Shown here one piece after another: positions 1 to 12,400 of a stretch of 64,000 bases of DNA. The notes under the pieces were generated by a model that had not been told where the DNA came from, did no database searches, and saw nothing but the letters and a program-made list of their open reading frames with translations. The position numbers and the translations under genes are program-made. Each line of letters opens with the position of its first letter. Within the stretch, counting starts at the first letter, position 1. Origin of the DNA: Taenia hydatigena (taxonomy: Eukaryota > Platyhelminthes > Cestoda > Cyclophyllidea > Taeniidae); assembly GCA_036345935.2 (NCBI GenBank), contig JADWOT020000007.1, forward strand, positions 6,337,825 through 6,401,824, read 5' to 3'.

Positions 1-3000
1 TACAATTGCTTTGGCGAAAAGCAAACACATCAGTTAAATGCGGCCGGATTTTGCAATTTTATTAAAGTTTCCTAACAAGAGTGTCTAACAATGTCTATAC
101 AACTCTTTCGTCCTATCTAACTACTATCTTTCTATTCCGTTATATTTCCGTGCATATAACAATAATGGTAATATTAATAGTAGTAATAATAACAATTTAA
201 AACGTATGCCCAAAATACTAATGAATAGTTTTATGTGACACGATATTTCTGAGGTGAGAGCAGCCTATTCGCTACTATTTCTAGTCGTATTTCGTCTAAT
301 TGGAGGGACTGACTAGTTATAACCAAGTGGACATCAATCATCGTAAAAGCTTTCCACAAGCCTCTTACTGATTTCAACATGCAATTATAATGTGCGTTCC
401 AAATCATTAACTTTGATAGCCCGCAAGTCAGTTTCCTCCTATGAGCATTTTGTCGCGGAAATGCCGGTAGCTAAATCCTGTACTATTTCCTGTTTGCCTA
501 AGCTTACAAAGCCTATAAATGTGACATTTGCCATTCTGTTTTAGAGGCGCCTTGCATTCTATCATCCTGATAGAACCTTTCTTATCTCGTCCTTTATTCC
601 TTCCTCCTATGCTAAATAACACACGTCTTGGCATTGATTTCTATCTCACAAATATTCTTCTCGTAGCTAGCGATTGCTCTTAACCTGTTCGCTCTATCGT
701 CACTTCCAAATTGCGGTTCTTATCATTTGCATTCTCATCCATTTCCACTGAGCCACGGTAAAGCTGATATCTTAGATGCTCGCAAGTGGCTAGATTTCAC
801 TAATGTAAAGAGCACCTGAAATAACTCATGGGTAGGTTGATGCAGAAAAGCTGAGTGGAGACGAGATTGTGACCGTTCCCTGCAGATTATTAAAGGACAC
901 CTGTTTGGATGTGTGTCAGAGGATAGATGGAAGTTATCGTGGATGAACATAGGCAGTTGTAAAGAAGACGAACAGAGTGTGGAGGTAATGACACTTCGGA
1001 TCATCTCGCAAATGAGCAACTTGTTCTTTTCGTGTCAGGAAATGTTTGTGGCACGTCATAGAACTCTGAGCAAAGTTGAGGCGGCAAAATAACTAATGGC
1101 CTACAAAACCGTGATTAGCGGTTATTTGGTGGTAGATGTTATGGAATAAGTTGAAGAAATGGATAGATGCATGGATGTGTGGTTTTACTTTGAGGTGCTT
1201 TGGATGGTTGAGCATGTAAAAAGCATATTGAGCACATTTAATTGAGATTGCTCCAATTCTGCCTACCAAAGCTGTAAAGAGGCCCATTTTAACTCCTCGC
1301 CATCCTAGTTTGTGCTCTCGTTCAGGCTAATGGGTACGTAGAGCTGGAAGACCTCGTGGTTGGTAAAGTGCCTTCACCTCAACGTGGTCCATTGTCAGCA
1401 CTGGAAGCCAAATATCGTTTGCGTTGCCTTGCAACTGAAAGGGAGCAACCCTCCCAAATCTAGATGTCGTAGAGCTGACTGGCTCTCTGGGAACATGTGA
1501 CCACTGAGCGCTTCACCCTTCCACACCGAGCATACGGTGCTAAAGCGTGGTCACCGAATTCAATGCTATTCTCATGAGAATGTCCTCAATAATCATATTT
1601 GTATGCCCTTCGCTCTTTTTTACAACTTTTAGCCTTGTGATTGCGTCAATTTTGTGATGAACCGCCACCGGTCCGATAGGATAGCCTCACATGGCAAGTA
1701 ATTACGTGATTAACCACCGGCGTATATTATGGCTCTGCTACTTGGAAAAACAGGTAAGTTAGTATGTAGTCATATGAAAGCGGCACCCCTCATGCACCAT
1801 GATCTTCGTTAAAAGCTCTGGATGTACTGCTACTATGCAATACACCATCAGCACCAATCGCCATAACCATTGCCAATATCGCTGGCCACTAAACCACACA
1901 CGGTGCAGATGTGTCCGATCCATGCCACTTTTCTTCTTCCTGTTACTCGTCACCTATCATAACACCTCAAATATCACTCCGTCCGTCCATTAATGGCCTG
2001 TCAATTAACATTTCGACATGCATTTTTTACAAATGTTAATACAATTTATATCAACACGCCTTATCAATTCTTTCCACTTTTTATTAGCGATGAGATTTTC
2101 AAGTTCTTTTTATTGTAACACTAGTAGAATTGGCTTTCTTGAGATGTTAGCTCCCGAAATGTCAGCATGGCACATAGGATTAGAAATCACTGCAACAAGT
2201 CCAATCCCTCCTTTCGCTTCTCAGTCTCTTAGCCGCTATTGAGTCCAAATCTTCTTGCTTTCTGTTTTGCAGCAAGTAATTGGAAAGCGTTTCAAGTCAT
2301 AGGTGGGTTTCGGTGCATCCCTGTGTTTGAGACCTGTTTGTATATATATATATCTTATTGTTTTGCTGTTTTTTGCATTTTGGAGGCTAAATTTATTTGT
2401 TTATGTATTTTGTGTTTTTTTTCACTTGCTCACATCCTCATGATGTGATCGAACTGCTACTGAGCATATACATATTCAGCTAGAATTGGTGTCTGCAGCG
2501 TTGCTCTTGCGAACAGGCGCTCAACATTACCCGTCCTTCGGAACTAGAACTCAGCAACCGATGCCGTGTAGCGTCTGGAACGTTTTTCGAAAGTCGTATT
2601 TCCAGTCAATAGCATCTAGCTTTGGGATTCGGTAATTCTTTTGGCAGAATACATGGTCCATTTGGAATGATTGACATGCCTAGGCAGCTAAGTTGGTGCA
2701 CATGGGCACTCATCAGAGCAGTGTGGTGGGTCTTGTGAACACTGCAGCATGATGAGTGCATTAGCGCTAATTATGGATGGCCATCTGGGCCCACAATACA
2801 GCAGGCTAAAAATCTAGCGGTGTTGTTTTAGCTTTGTTACACGAGTGTTTAACTAGAGGATTAAGTGCCTTTGGTTCTGCCATATATCACAGCGGGTATC
2901 ACTGTTACTGTTTTGCTACCCAGCCCTCCTACACACGCCTCTACACGAGCATATGTGACCAGCAATATTCTAGGGAAAGCATAAAGAGTAAAGCGAAGCG

Positions 3001-6000
3001 AATCTTGTACGTGACTTTGTGAGAAGATTAAAAGGAGTGTCGTCACGAAGCCTTTACCACCGCGTCCAGCTTCGTGCTCTTCCGCCAGCTCAACTGACCC
3101 CCTTCATACCACATCATAACTTCATACGTCAGTCTACCAGGTTCTTACGGAAATCGAGTAGATGAAAATAAAGAGCTTGCATATAAGGATCAAAAGAACA
3201 ATGAACAAATAAGGCCAATAATGAAGGCCCGCAGAAAGACATTGTTAATGTTCTCCGAGCTGCACCGCAGGCAATCTTTAGTATTCGCTCATTCTACAAT
3301 CTTTTAGGTCGACTCCTATCTGCAACTTCTCTAGTGTCCTACCAACGCTGATTTCAATCCCTTTCTCCTTAGCATCCTCATGCCGCAAAAGTGGCGATAG
3401 CACTGTTGACGATGTGTAGTTAATCACACTTTCTCCTGCCGCGATTATAGACTGCTTTTAACTTTGCGCCTCTCACTCTTGCCCTATTGTTTTTGCAAGT
3501 GCATTTTTAGCTTGCCCTTTTATGCTCACCAATAACTTGCTACTAATTCCGTACATTCAAATTTATTTCTTTAAAAAGAGCTTTGGTTAACTACACTTTT
3601 CTTATTGTCAGCTTCTCACATACAATTCACTCGAATTTTTCAGTGGCGCATTTTTGTGTCGAGGCTAGTGTTCACCTTCTTTATTTTCATTAGCAAACTT
3701 AATCCAATGCCGACGGCCCGGTACGTGATAGCTGGATATTTGACGGAGGAAGTTCGAATGAATGTTGAGCCAAATGTGATTTCTGCATCAATTGATTTAA
3801 TTATAAGATTTACAGGGTCGGCGTACCGCATAAAAGAAGTAGTAGAGAGTGGGCAACACGACTTTAAATAATGGCGTGCTACAACGACTTCCATACGCTG
3901 TGCACCTGATTTTCTGGGCCCTGTCGCCCATCTAGATGGCACCACAATAACCACACACACCTTAAGACTGACCAATAGGCCAGGTTGTAGAAAGACGTAA
4001 AATAACTTCTTTTAACTTTATAAACGACTGACATTTGGGAGTTTGCAAGGCAATGCTCCGCCTTCGTCAAAAATCTGCAAACAGGCGAATAGATTGGGAG
4101 ACCGGTCTACCCATTGACAAGCGGTCATGCTAACCCTCGGTGCTTTAACTGGTTCCGTCCCCAACGTTTCAAAAACAATGTCTTAGTACAATGTCAGAGC
4201 GGAAACGTGTGTTGCGATAGGCCACACAGCAAAATGAGGGCCAGAGTTGGACGCATTTGCAGGTGTGGTAAGATGCATTGCAGTAATCTGTTGGGGTAAG
4301 TTAAAGAAGAGCACTTTTGGCCACCGCGATTTTCCTGACATCCCAACCACCACAATTGTGCTATCCACTCCCTTCCTTCTGAACAGCATTCACTCCGGAC
4401 CCATTCCTTTTCAATGGCAAACAATGCTCTATTGCCTTTTCTACCAAAGTTGTTTATCTAGGGCTAACAACAAAAGGCGCACGCATGCACACACACAATT
4501 TGGAACGGGACTGGATATGACGATATTTCCAGCCATACTGTCGCAGATTAATGGAACATACGCAAGACTAAACTGGTCTACCGATGCGATTGTTCCTGTT
4601 GTCCCGGTGCCTCTGAAATTCGTCAATGAAGAAAGAATTCAAAACCAAATCGGGTTGATTGGAAACTTAATTCTTCATCACGCTTTGCCTAATGCATGCA
4701 GAGCGCTTGGTGCCATTATTTGGCATATCGGTTAAAGATACTTAAAATAGATTGGCTCACAGCGTTTTCGCTTGCCATTGTGAGTGAGAATGAAATTAAT
4801 TTTGTGCTACGATAGCATCTTTCTCTGTAAGAGGCAGCTAGTTTGCAATTAAGAGGAACTGTAAGTGGAAAAATAGGAGGACTGTGTAATGCTAATTGCT
4901 GTGAGTTGTCGTTATTATAGCCGTTTACGAGTTCGGATAATCACAGCCTAAAAGGGTAACCGCTCAAGGAATGAGTCTCGATTCGGTCAAGTAGTGTAGA
5001 GCCTACTAGCCAAGCGAATCGAATTTTGCGCTAGATATCGGATGTTAAATTTCTGTTTCATTGCCAAACGTAGAAATTCACATTTCTGACTAGCTACTTT
5101 TAATCCATGAGGGGCGTGAACGACCATTGCTCATTACTGTGCAATATAACGACAAACTACTCTGCGAGTGATTTAGTACTCGAAGGTGAGGCACCACCTC
5201 ATACGACTTCTGCCACCATACAGATTTGAGGCGATGTGCTGCTATATGCATCGCATCTTATCTGAAACACCTAACACTACGCTCAGCAGAAGGCTGAAGC
5301 AAAGGTGGGAGAATGCTATCAAGACAAACTACTATAGACATGACAAGGCATAAAGCTGATCAAGGAGGAACAAACAACCATGGGTCACAAGTCGCATCAA
5401 TGCGTTGCATTGAATATTAACCTGCCTAGCATTATTTCATTTCCGAGCCACCTTGCGGGGTGAGATGCACTAAAATGGATTTCGACAGTCTTGGGTCGGA
5501 ATATTGATGCCTTGAAAATGAGCCGCGCAGCTCCAAAAATAGGCCTACACCATTGTCAAGTTCATTGCTGATGAGTAGTGTGACTAGGTATATTGGCCTA
5601 AGTCTGTTTATAGATCCGCATTTGAGTCGGTTAGATATCAAGGTCGCTGTGGGCGCCATTGCGAACAACACAGAGCCTTTCCCTATTCTATCCGAAGCAT
5701 CCTTTGAAGTGAGTGCATTTTCTACATCACACCCACTAATTCATTTGCTTATAAACCAAAAGAGCATCAGTAATGTAACTCGATTTCGCAGCTCAATGTC
5801 TAAAGGAAACCATTTAACCTATGGCCTTCTAATGCACCTCTTCTATCAGTCTAATTTATTCCTGGTTGTGAGAGCATGATTAAAGTGCAGATAACATACA
5901 ACAACGTGGAGAAAGTAGTCATGGTCAGTTCGTGCTCTTCTTACTTTTCACTGCTAGCAAGTGCAGACTTAATGAGTGCTATGCTTACTGCACCTGCATT

Positions 6001-8340
6001 AGTTGCTTGTCTTCAGAAAATGTTTGACATTTATATCCTTTGCGAATAGCAATTAATTTTAATGGCAGAATGTTTTTTTTGGAAAAACAATCAAAATCGC
6101 GACTAAATCGCACAATTCCTGACCGAGCTTGAGGCATTTGCAACAGTGTGAATTTGATTTTCTTCCTCCAACAAATGGTTCATTTACATTTAAATAGAGG
6201 GAAATACAAAAGGCTGTTTACCATTCTGGCAACCTCGGCTATACCTTGCATTTGCGCGAGGAAAGATTAAACAGCCTTTTACATCACGGTTCCAAATCCT
6301 CACGCATTTAGGTGTGTTTTGTTCAATCGACTCGTTTCTGCTGACAACTTTGCTAGACATCGCCAGCATTCGCAAACCTCTCGACTAGTAAAATTGATTC
6401 GTGTGTCTAATTATTCTTGCCAAGTTAAAACGCTAAAAAGTAGCACGCAAGCTTGCTTTAAAATAGCTTCCATTGACTGACTCAGGTTGCATAATTCGAG
6501 AAAAATCACAAAATTCGATTTGACATTTTTAGTTAGTGGACACAAAGGGTTAGTGGCCCACCTATAAAATGAATTCTACATACAGGACACAATCCTTTCA
6601 TATGCATGCGATTTGGTTTTGAGGTGAAACGGTTCGTTAATCGACCAGTGAGTTTCGAATTGACCCCAATGCGTAATTTCTCCCAGCGAAAGAAGGTGCA
6701 GGTTGTATCTTAGTTTATCCCATGTTATCGGTCTGACAAGCCTGGTCCTAAATTATTCTTACGCCCATCGTTACTTTCACTTCCCATCTATCGCAAAGCC
6801 ACGTCTTCCCTACACCCATGACGCATTCAGCCATTCAATCATTTGTCTCCCACACTGTCATGATTACCTCAAGACAATCATTAGCCCCTCTCAAGTGTAT
6901 TTTATCATCCATCAAATAATCGGCCTTGCATTCACGAAATGCGACCATCTTCGCTACCTTGTTTGACCTAATCATCGCAGATGCATCCTAGTAGTTGTCT
7001 AAAGTTGAGAAATGTGATTTGATCAAGGAACGACGAGCAACCGGATTAGGCAACTCGACTTAGCTTTAATGACTGCCAAAATTACTGCTCCACAGAGTAG
7101 TAGAGAGCCTGTAGTGGTAGTCAGGTAATTTTATAATGTCTAGCAAAGCTCATTGGTGAATTCGTATCTGGACTTTCTATAATAATGACTCTATTATATA
7201 CCACACAAATTCAATGGGTGGGCAATGTAATGATTTGGGATCTACAATAGTTGATGCGCAAACTTAAGGAAAACATTTTATTACCCTATGCAAGAAACTA
7301 AGCTCTGTTAAGATTTAATGTTGTTTGCTTAATTGCTTTTGCTGCGAAACACAAAGCTTGCAGAAGGAAAGGCATTCAATAGTTCCTTAAAAATAGGGCG
7401 TTTGTTCCCTTCCCATTGTTTGAAACGTGCTATCACATGTGTGATATCACCGCTTTTAAAGCAAAACAAACACCTACCGTCTAATGCGTATCCACGCCGT
7501 CGATATTTTGACGCATTGACTCGTGAATTGCATCTCAAGACAATATTCTTTTTGTTGCTATCTCCCATCAGTGCAGTGCTACGCAATAATTGCGCGCTTA
7601 CTTTAGAAAACCTAAATTTATGCAATGTAGGCAATTCCTCTTATGAGACTTCGACTAAAATAAAGGAGATGTTGAACGAGATAATTTTGATTCAATTGAG
7701 AATGGCAGCGATGAGGCTGCTTCTGAAACCAGTGCATCAGTCGGATCTGTAGCATAGAGTTTCTTCATTGTCAGTATGGCGTCCAATGGTTACTGTGAAT
7801 TCATTTTAACGCCGTAGACGAGGCGCGCTGACCGGCTTGACATTGACATTGACGCACACACGCCTCGGTGGCGGTTACCTTACCCAGCCCTCCCGAGAGA
7901 GGATGCCGCTGACCTCACTTAATATTTATCATGGCGCGTCAGTCAAGACTTTTTCACCCCTACCAAATTAGCCTTTTCGAATTGGGAAGACAGACACTCC
8001 CAGACGTATGATTTTGACGCAATAACCAACAGTTCACTCCAATGTTGGAAAGTGTGCTGGCAAACTGTCCGTAAGCATCATCTAAGACCAATCAGGAAGG
8101 ACATTTAGCTTCAAATACAAAGCTTAATTGATCTTCTTTTTCAATAATATCGACAAATAACATCGAAGAAATTCGTTTTTACAATCAACTTGATGACCCG
8201 GGATAGCAATTTTAGTCCTGTTTGTGCAAATTATAGGATGAAAAAAGGAATCGCTTCCAAAGGACTTCAGATAAAGTAGCGACCAACAAAAATCTAACTA
8301 AGTAGTGACCCAGGGAACTTTAAAACGCGCTTACCAGATA
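1..8340. other. No supportable gene; intergenic/intronic DNA
   Basis: I see only short chance-like open frames. The longest is 162 codons at 4247-4735 on the plus strand; it opens on TTG, lacks splice flanks and matches no family I know. A short TA run lies at 2341-2352. A locally GC-richer patch at about 7800-7920 contains a small internal repeat (ttgacattgacattgac) and may be a remnant of a mobile element. A minus-strand open frame at 7329-7634 has a C-x2-C pair but not the spacing of a zinc knuckle. Confidence 0.5.
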
Positions 8341-8365
8341 ACCTACCAAGTACATATTAGGGCTC

Positions 8366-8438
8366 AGACCCAACCGAAATTTGAATTCCATGACTCTTGC
8401 ACCTTAAGTCAAAACCATACCACAGAACCGCCAGACCC
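8366..8438 (-). repeat. Possible tRNA-derived repeat (SINE-like), decayed
   Basis: On the minus strand the segment reads like a worn tRNA. A D-arm-like stretch (tgtggtatggttttgac) is followed by an anticodon-stem-like region and a T-arm-like ggaattcaaatttc that resembles the RNA polymerase III B box. The acceptor ends do not pair, so it is not a working tRNA gene. It lies 640 bp before two clearer tRNA-derived units, which makes a SINE-rich patch plausible. Confidence 0.35.
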
Positions 8439-9080
8439 TGTAGTTGCCTTAAGTTAATAAATAACCACAATTTTAAGGGTGTGCGCTTAACCTATCTTCG
8501 GGCTTAAGTGGCCGGTCAACTGATAAAGCTCCGGTTTTCTCAAGGCATAAATTACGAGGTCGTGGTGTCATACGTTTGCAGCAACACAATTTGACAATAT
8601 CTTCAAGCGAGTGCAAGCTTTGGAGAAGTATGATTAGCCTACAAGTGCTAAAAATCCGAAACATGCTGTCTGAACTGGCTGCGATCACTCCAGCTTGCTG
8701 CGTTTACGAAATTCTCAATGGGGTTTGCTAAAAATTTACACAAAGGAGAAAGGACTTAAAGTAACTACGAAAATGATGTGATTAGGGAACGCAAAATGTG
8801 AGCACTGTGAAAAAATGTGAAGAAAACAATTGACATGGAAAAGTGCGATGGACACTCAGAAGGTCAAATGGGGAATGAATGTTGCGCGGAGCCAAATAAT
8901 ATGGAACAATAGTGAAGTTTATAAGAGTAAGGAGGAGTGATGTAAAAGGAGCTGGAAATTATATGTCGCACCACTTGGGTGTTAGAATTAATGGAGTAGT
9001 AGGATGAAGAAATCAAAAAATGTGCAGTTGCCATGGTATCCATCCTGGGAAAGATGATTAATTACCTAAGTTGCAGGTCT

Positions 9081-9153
9081 AGCTCCGCCGCTTGATAGAC
9101 GAGGCGTCTGTCTCCTAAATGAGAGATTGTGGGTTCGAATCCCACGGTGGGTG
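9081..9153 (+). repeat. tRNA-Arg(CCT)-like head of a SINE or tRNA pseudogene
   Basis: The core matches a eukaryotic arginine tRNA with anticodon CCT (9114-9116): a D-arm ending gaggcgtctg, the anticodon loop tctcctaaat, then gattgtgggttcgaatcccac, which holds a perfect B box (ggttcgaatcc, 9132-9142) and a perfect T-stem. The 3' acceptor (ggtgggt) has no matching 5' strand; upstream reads agctccg. This fits a tRNA-derived SINE or pseudogene better than a functional tRNA. A second tRNA-like unit lies in opposite orientation about 140 bp downstream. Confidence 0.65.
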
Positions 9154-9289
9154 TTCCGTTTACCCACTAGTGTACCATCTCTTTTGCAGCAATGTTAATA
9201 AGTGTCCAAAAGTGTGCGTAAGCGTGGCTGCAGCTGTCATGCCACTGATTGTTATCGGATGCCAAGGAAAATCCCGAGGATCAAAGCAC

Positions 9290-9354
9290 TGGGCAGAGCG
9301 AGGCTCGAACTCGCGACCCTCAAATTGTGAGACTGATGCGCTAATATGCGGCTT
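9290..9354 (-). repeat. tRNA-Met-like repeat or pseudogene (anticodon changed to CAC)
   Basis: Read on the minus strand it gives the elongator tRNA-Met pattern: attagcgcatcagtctcac, then aatttgagggtcgcgag, then ttcgagcctcgc. The anticodon position holds CAC (plus-strand gtg at 9327-9329) instead of CAT. The D-loop is shortened by about ten bases relative to tRNA-Met as I know it, so a normal fold is unlikely. The B box (minus strand gagttcgagcc, 9302-9312) is well kept. It is probably the head of a second SINE family or a retro-pseudogene. Confidence 0.6.
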
Positions 9355-9419
9355 ATAGATTTCCATAACATTAGAAATTTGGCAGGGGGCTCGTAATGAA
9401 GCGTTAAGTAGCACGGAAT

Positions 9420-12400
9420 TGTTGGATTTGATGCTCCAGCACATACGGCAATAATTTTACCTGACTGCGTTCAGGTTGATTTTAGTGAATGCCAGTTTAA
9501 ACCAAGGAACAATGCACCTATACCTCTAATCAGTTTTCGCATCTGAAGGCGGCAAATATGTCATTGCGGTACAAATTTCCTGCTAGTTTACATTTTGATC
9601 AGTGTGCTGCAGCATTTGCAGTGCAATGATTACAGTGAATTCACTAATTATGCCTATAGATATGCTCGTATATTTTACTTACTTGGCAAAAGGGAAAAAA
9701 AAGTGGCAAGTTGTGAGTGATATGTTCAAGCGCATGATGAGTCGTCGTTTGACTGATTCGGTTGCAAGTGGCTCAGCTGGCAATGGAGTTACCTAGCCTC
9801 ACCAAAGAATGTGTTTTGTATGCGTAAAAAGGTCACGGGATTAATAGTTCACCATGGCAATAGAACTTATTTGAACCAATCTTCACGACCAAGACATTCA
9901 TTCGGCATTCAGGAGTTCTTCAGTACAAGATTTTAGACGACGAAACTAACCACTATCGCAGCGTTGTCACAAATCGGAGCTTTCTTTAGATGGAAAGGTT
10001 CTTTTTGTACACGTGGTTTATGGGTCATAAATCGAATTTAATTACTTCAATATTTACTTCAATTTGCCCTTTTTTTCGATTAGCCAGACCTTGAATGTTC
10101 CAATCTTGCTGTTGGACCCTGGAATCCACTTGAATCTAATGGAGGAGTGGCATGCGCGAGACCCCTTCTCAGGATTCTCTCCACCCCATTTAGTCACGAT
10201 AATGCAGATATTTCCGATTATTAGTTTCAATACTTTCGTAACTTGATATGAAGTATTCCTTTGCATAAAAGTGCACATCGTAGACATAAGTGGCAGCAGA
10301 ATTCGCTCTTAGCGAATGGGTTCAATGAGTGCCTTAATCGATTGGTTTGTTTGCTCCTCCCATTGCTGTTTCTTTCAAAATGAAATGCTGTTTCCGATGA
10401 TGCTACTTAATTGACATCAGTAACACTTTTATATTTTAGTATGCCGGGATCCGATTCAGTTCAGTGACTGATAGTCGCGGTTTGCATCCGCTTCGAATGC
10501 CTTCTTCTCACAGCCAAGTCGAGTCAAACTTGGGGAGAACATGAGTGAGGAATTCGCATTCACACTAAAAGGCTTGATCGTCGACACGTGTGTGGACCGT
10601 ATTACACACTGTGTAAAAATTTCTACGAGGTTTGCGCACTATATGAGCTTGTGATTGGCCATGCTGTTGTTCCCGTTTGCAAATTTTGTTCTTATTATTC
10701 ATGCGCACTAGTCTTGAGAGCAAAAATAAGTATGTCAAGCAATAATCGGACTTTTAGTGAGATGCTTTAGACATTGTAGCACAGACCAGATCAATAATGA
10801 ACTGTTTGTGTGGATGCGATTTCAGCATTTGCCAGATGGCTACTTCATCGCCTCCTTTAGCCACAAGAACTTTCGTAAGGCCTTTCCAATACTCGCCTAC
10901 TTAAAAGCATTTGTACCAACTGCACCATATACTTTGCCCACCATGGCGTGAATCACCTTCAGGCACTAGAATTCAAACCGTCAATCAATTCTAGGTTACT
11001 ATTTCCAACGCACGCGTTCAACCTGAAGTCCATTCACATATGTACCAAAAACTTTAGGTACATTCAAAACTTTCCACATTTTGTGCTAACGTGTCGCAGT
11101 AGTGGCAATACGACAGCGAAATGCCACGCATGCCTGGGTTGTACAGACCATATTATGCGGCAGAGTTTTTACAAGATGCCATGGTAAGGTTGCTCAAAGG
11201 ATATTGGCAAAAATGGAACTATCTCGATTTACCTAGGGGACTACCTATACTGCTCTTTTGCCTTAAGAAGACTTGTTTGGAGGTTAGGATTGTGTTTCAC
11301 TGCAGGTATTCACATGAGTTATTGCGCAGATTGCCGCGCCTCAACTATCTGCATCCAGCATGCTCAGTCGGGTAGCAATGGTTCTGAGATATTATAATGT
11401 AAACACCTTAGCAACGTCTTGATCATAGTCCTCTAAAAGCACACGCAAATTCTTCTTTTAAACGGATTACGAAAACAAGTAGAATTGTTCATTACGAGGG
11501 TAAGTCATTTCGGTCAATTCCATTAGAACGATGCTAATAAGCATTAAAAAATTGGAGCTGTCAACGAATACAGCAAACAAGAGCTGATTGAAGACTACTT
11601 AGCACCTCGTAGAAGCGGTGGGACTAGCAAAATAGATTATTATTCAGGATCCACACAAATAAGTGATCCACGTAAGGAATGGTCCGCCCATCACCCGTGG
11701 CAGCAATCCTCGAATCGAAAAACATCCACGTACCTGTCAGAAGAAGTGCGACGAGTAATACTATTCTTGAACATGATGACGTTCTCCGATAGTCTTACCG
11801 ACAGAATAGGCAGATTTATGCTTATTCTGACAATGGCATAGGCTACACGTTGACGTCTCGATCGTAGGAGAGTTCCACTACCTCGGCTTAGGTTTGTTCA
11901 AATCGCGTCTGCTAAAGTTGCATAATGCGCAACTTTTGTTCATTGATGGAGAAAAGCAAACTGAAGTACCCTTTCAATGGTTATCTCAGTCGTGCCGATT
12001 TCACCAAACAAAAATGATACTGGAAAATTTGGATAATACAAATGCTGCCGAGCAACTTCCAAGAAGTGAGAAACATAACGGCTAGCGATTCCTTTTATGA
12101 AACATAAATACTCAGCTCGGAAATACAAAATGCGTCACAACAACTACTGATTATCAGCTTATTAGTACCTGAAAACGCATGGAGTAATATGGGAGCCAAA
12201 TTTCAAACTGAGCTTATTCAGCAATGCTTCGAAACTAATCAGATGCAACAGCAAATACAAACATTAATGTCCACAAATGGAAATTAAAGGATGCTATGAT
12301 TTTGGAGAGTAGAACTCACACGGCCAAAATATGGGGATAATAGTGTGCATAAAGAAAAGAAAAATCAACAGATAATGTAATAAATAAAGATAAGGGACTA

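Noticed and set aside
4247..4735. Longest open frame in the window (162 codons, plus strand)
   Set aside because: It starts on TTG, has no splice flanks, no recognisable domain and a composition like surrounding DNA; a chance frame is likely.
7329..7634. Possible gag-type zinc knuckle (CLFCFKSGDITH, minus strand)
   Set aside because: C-x2-C is present, but the histidine spacing is wrong and the last cysteine is absent; no retroelement context.
9081..9354. Functional tRNA-Arg and tRNA-Met genes
   Set aside because: The acceptor stem of the Arg-like unit does not pair, and in the Met-like unit the D-loop is shortened and the anticodon is altered. SINE heads or pseudogenes fit better.
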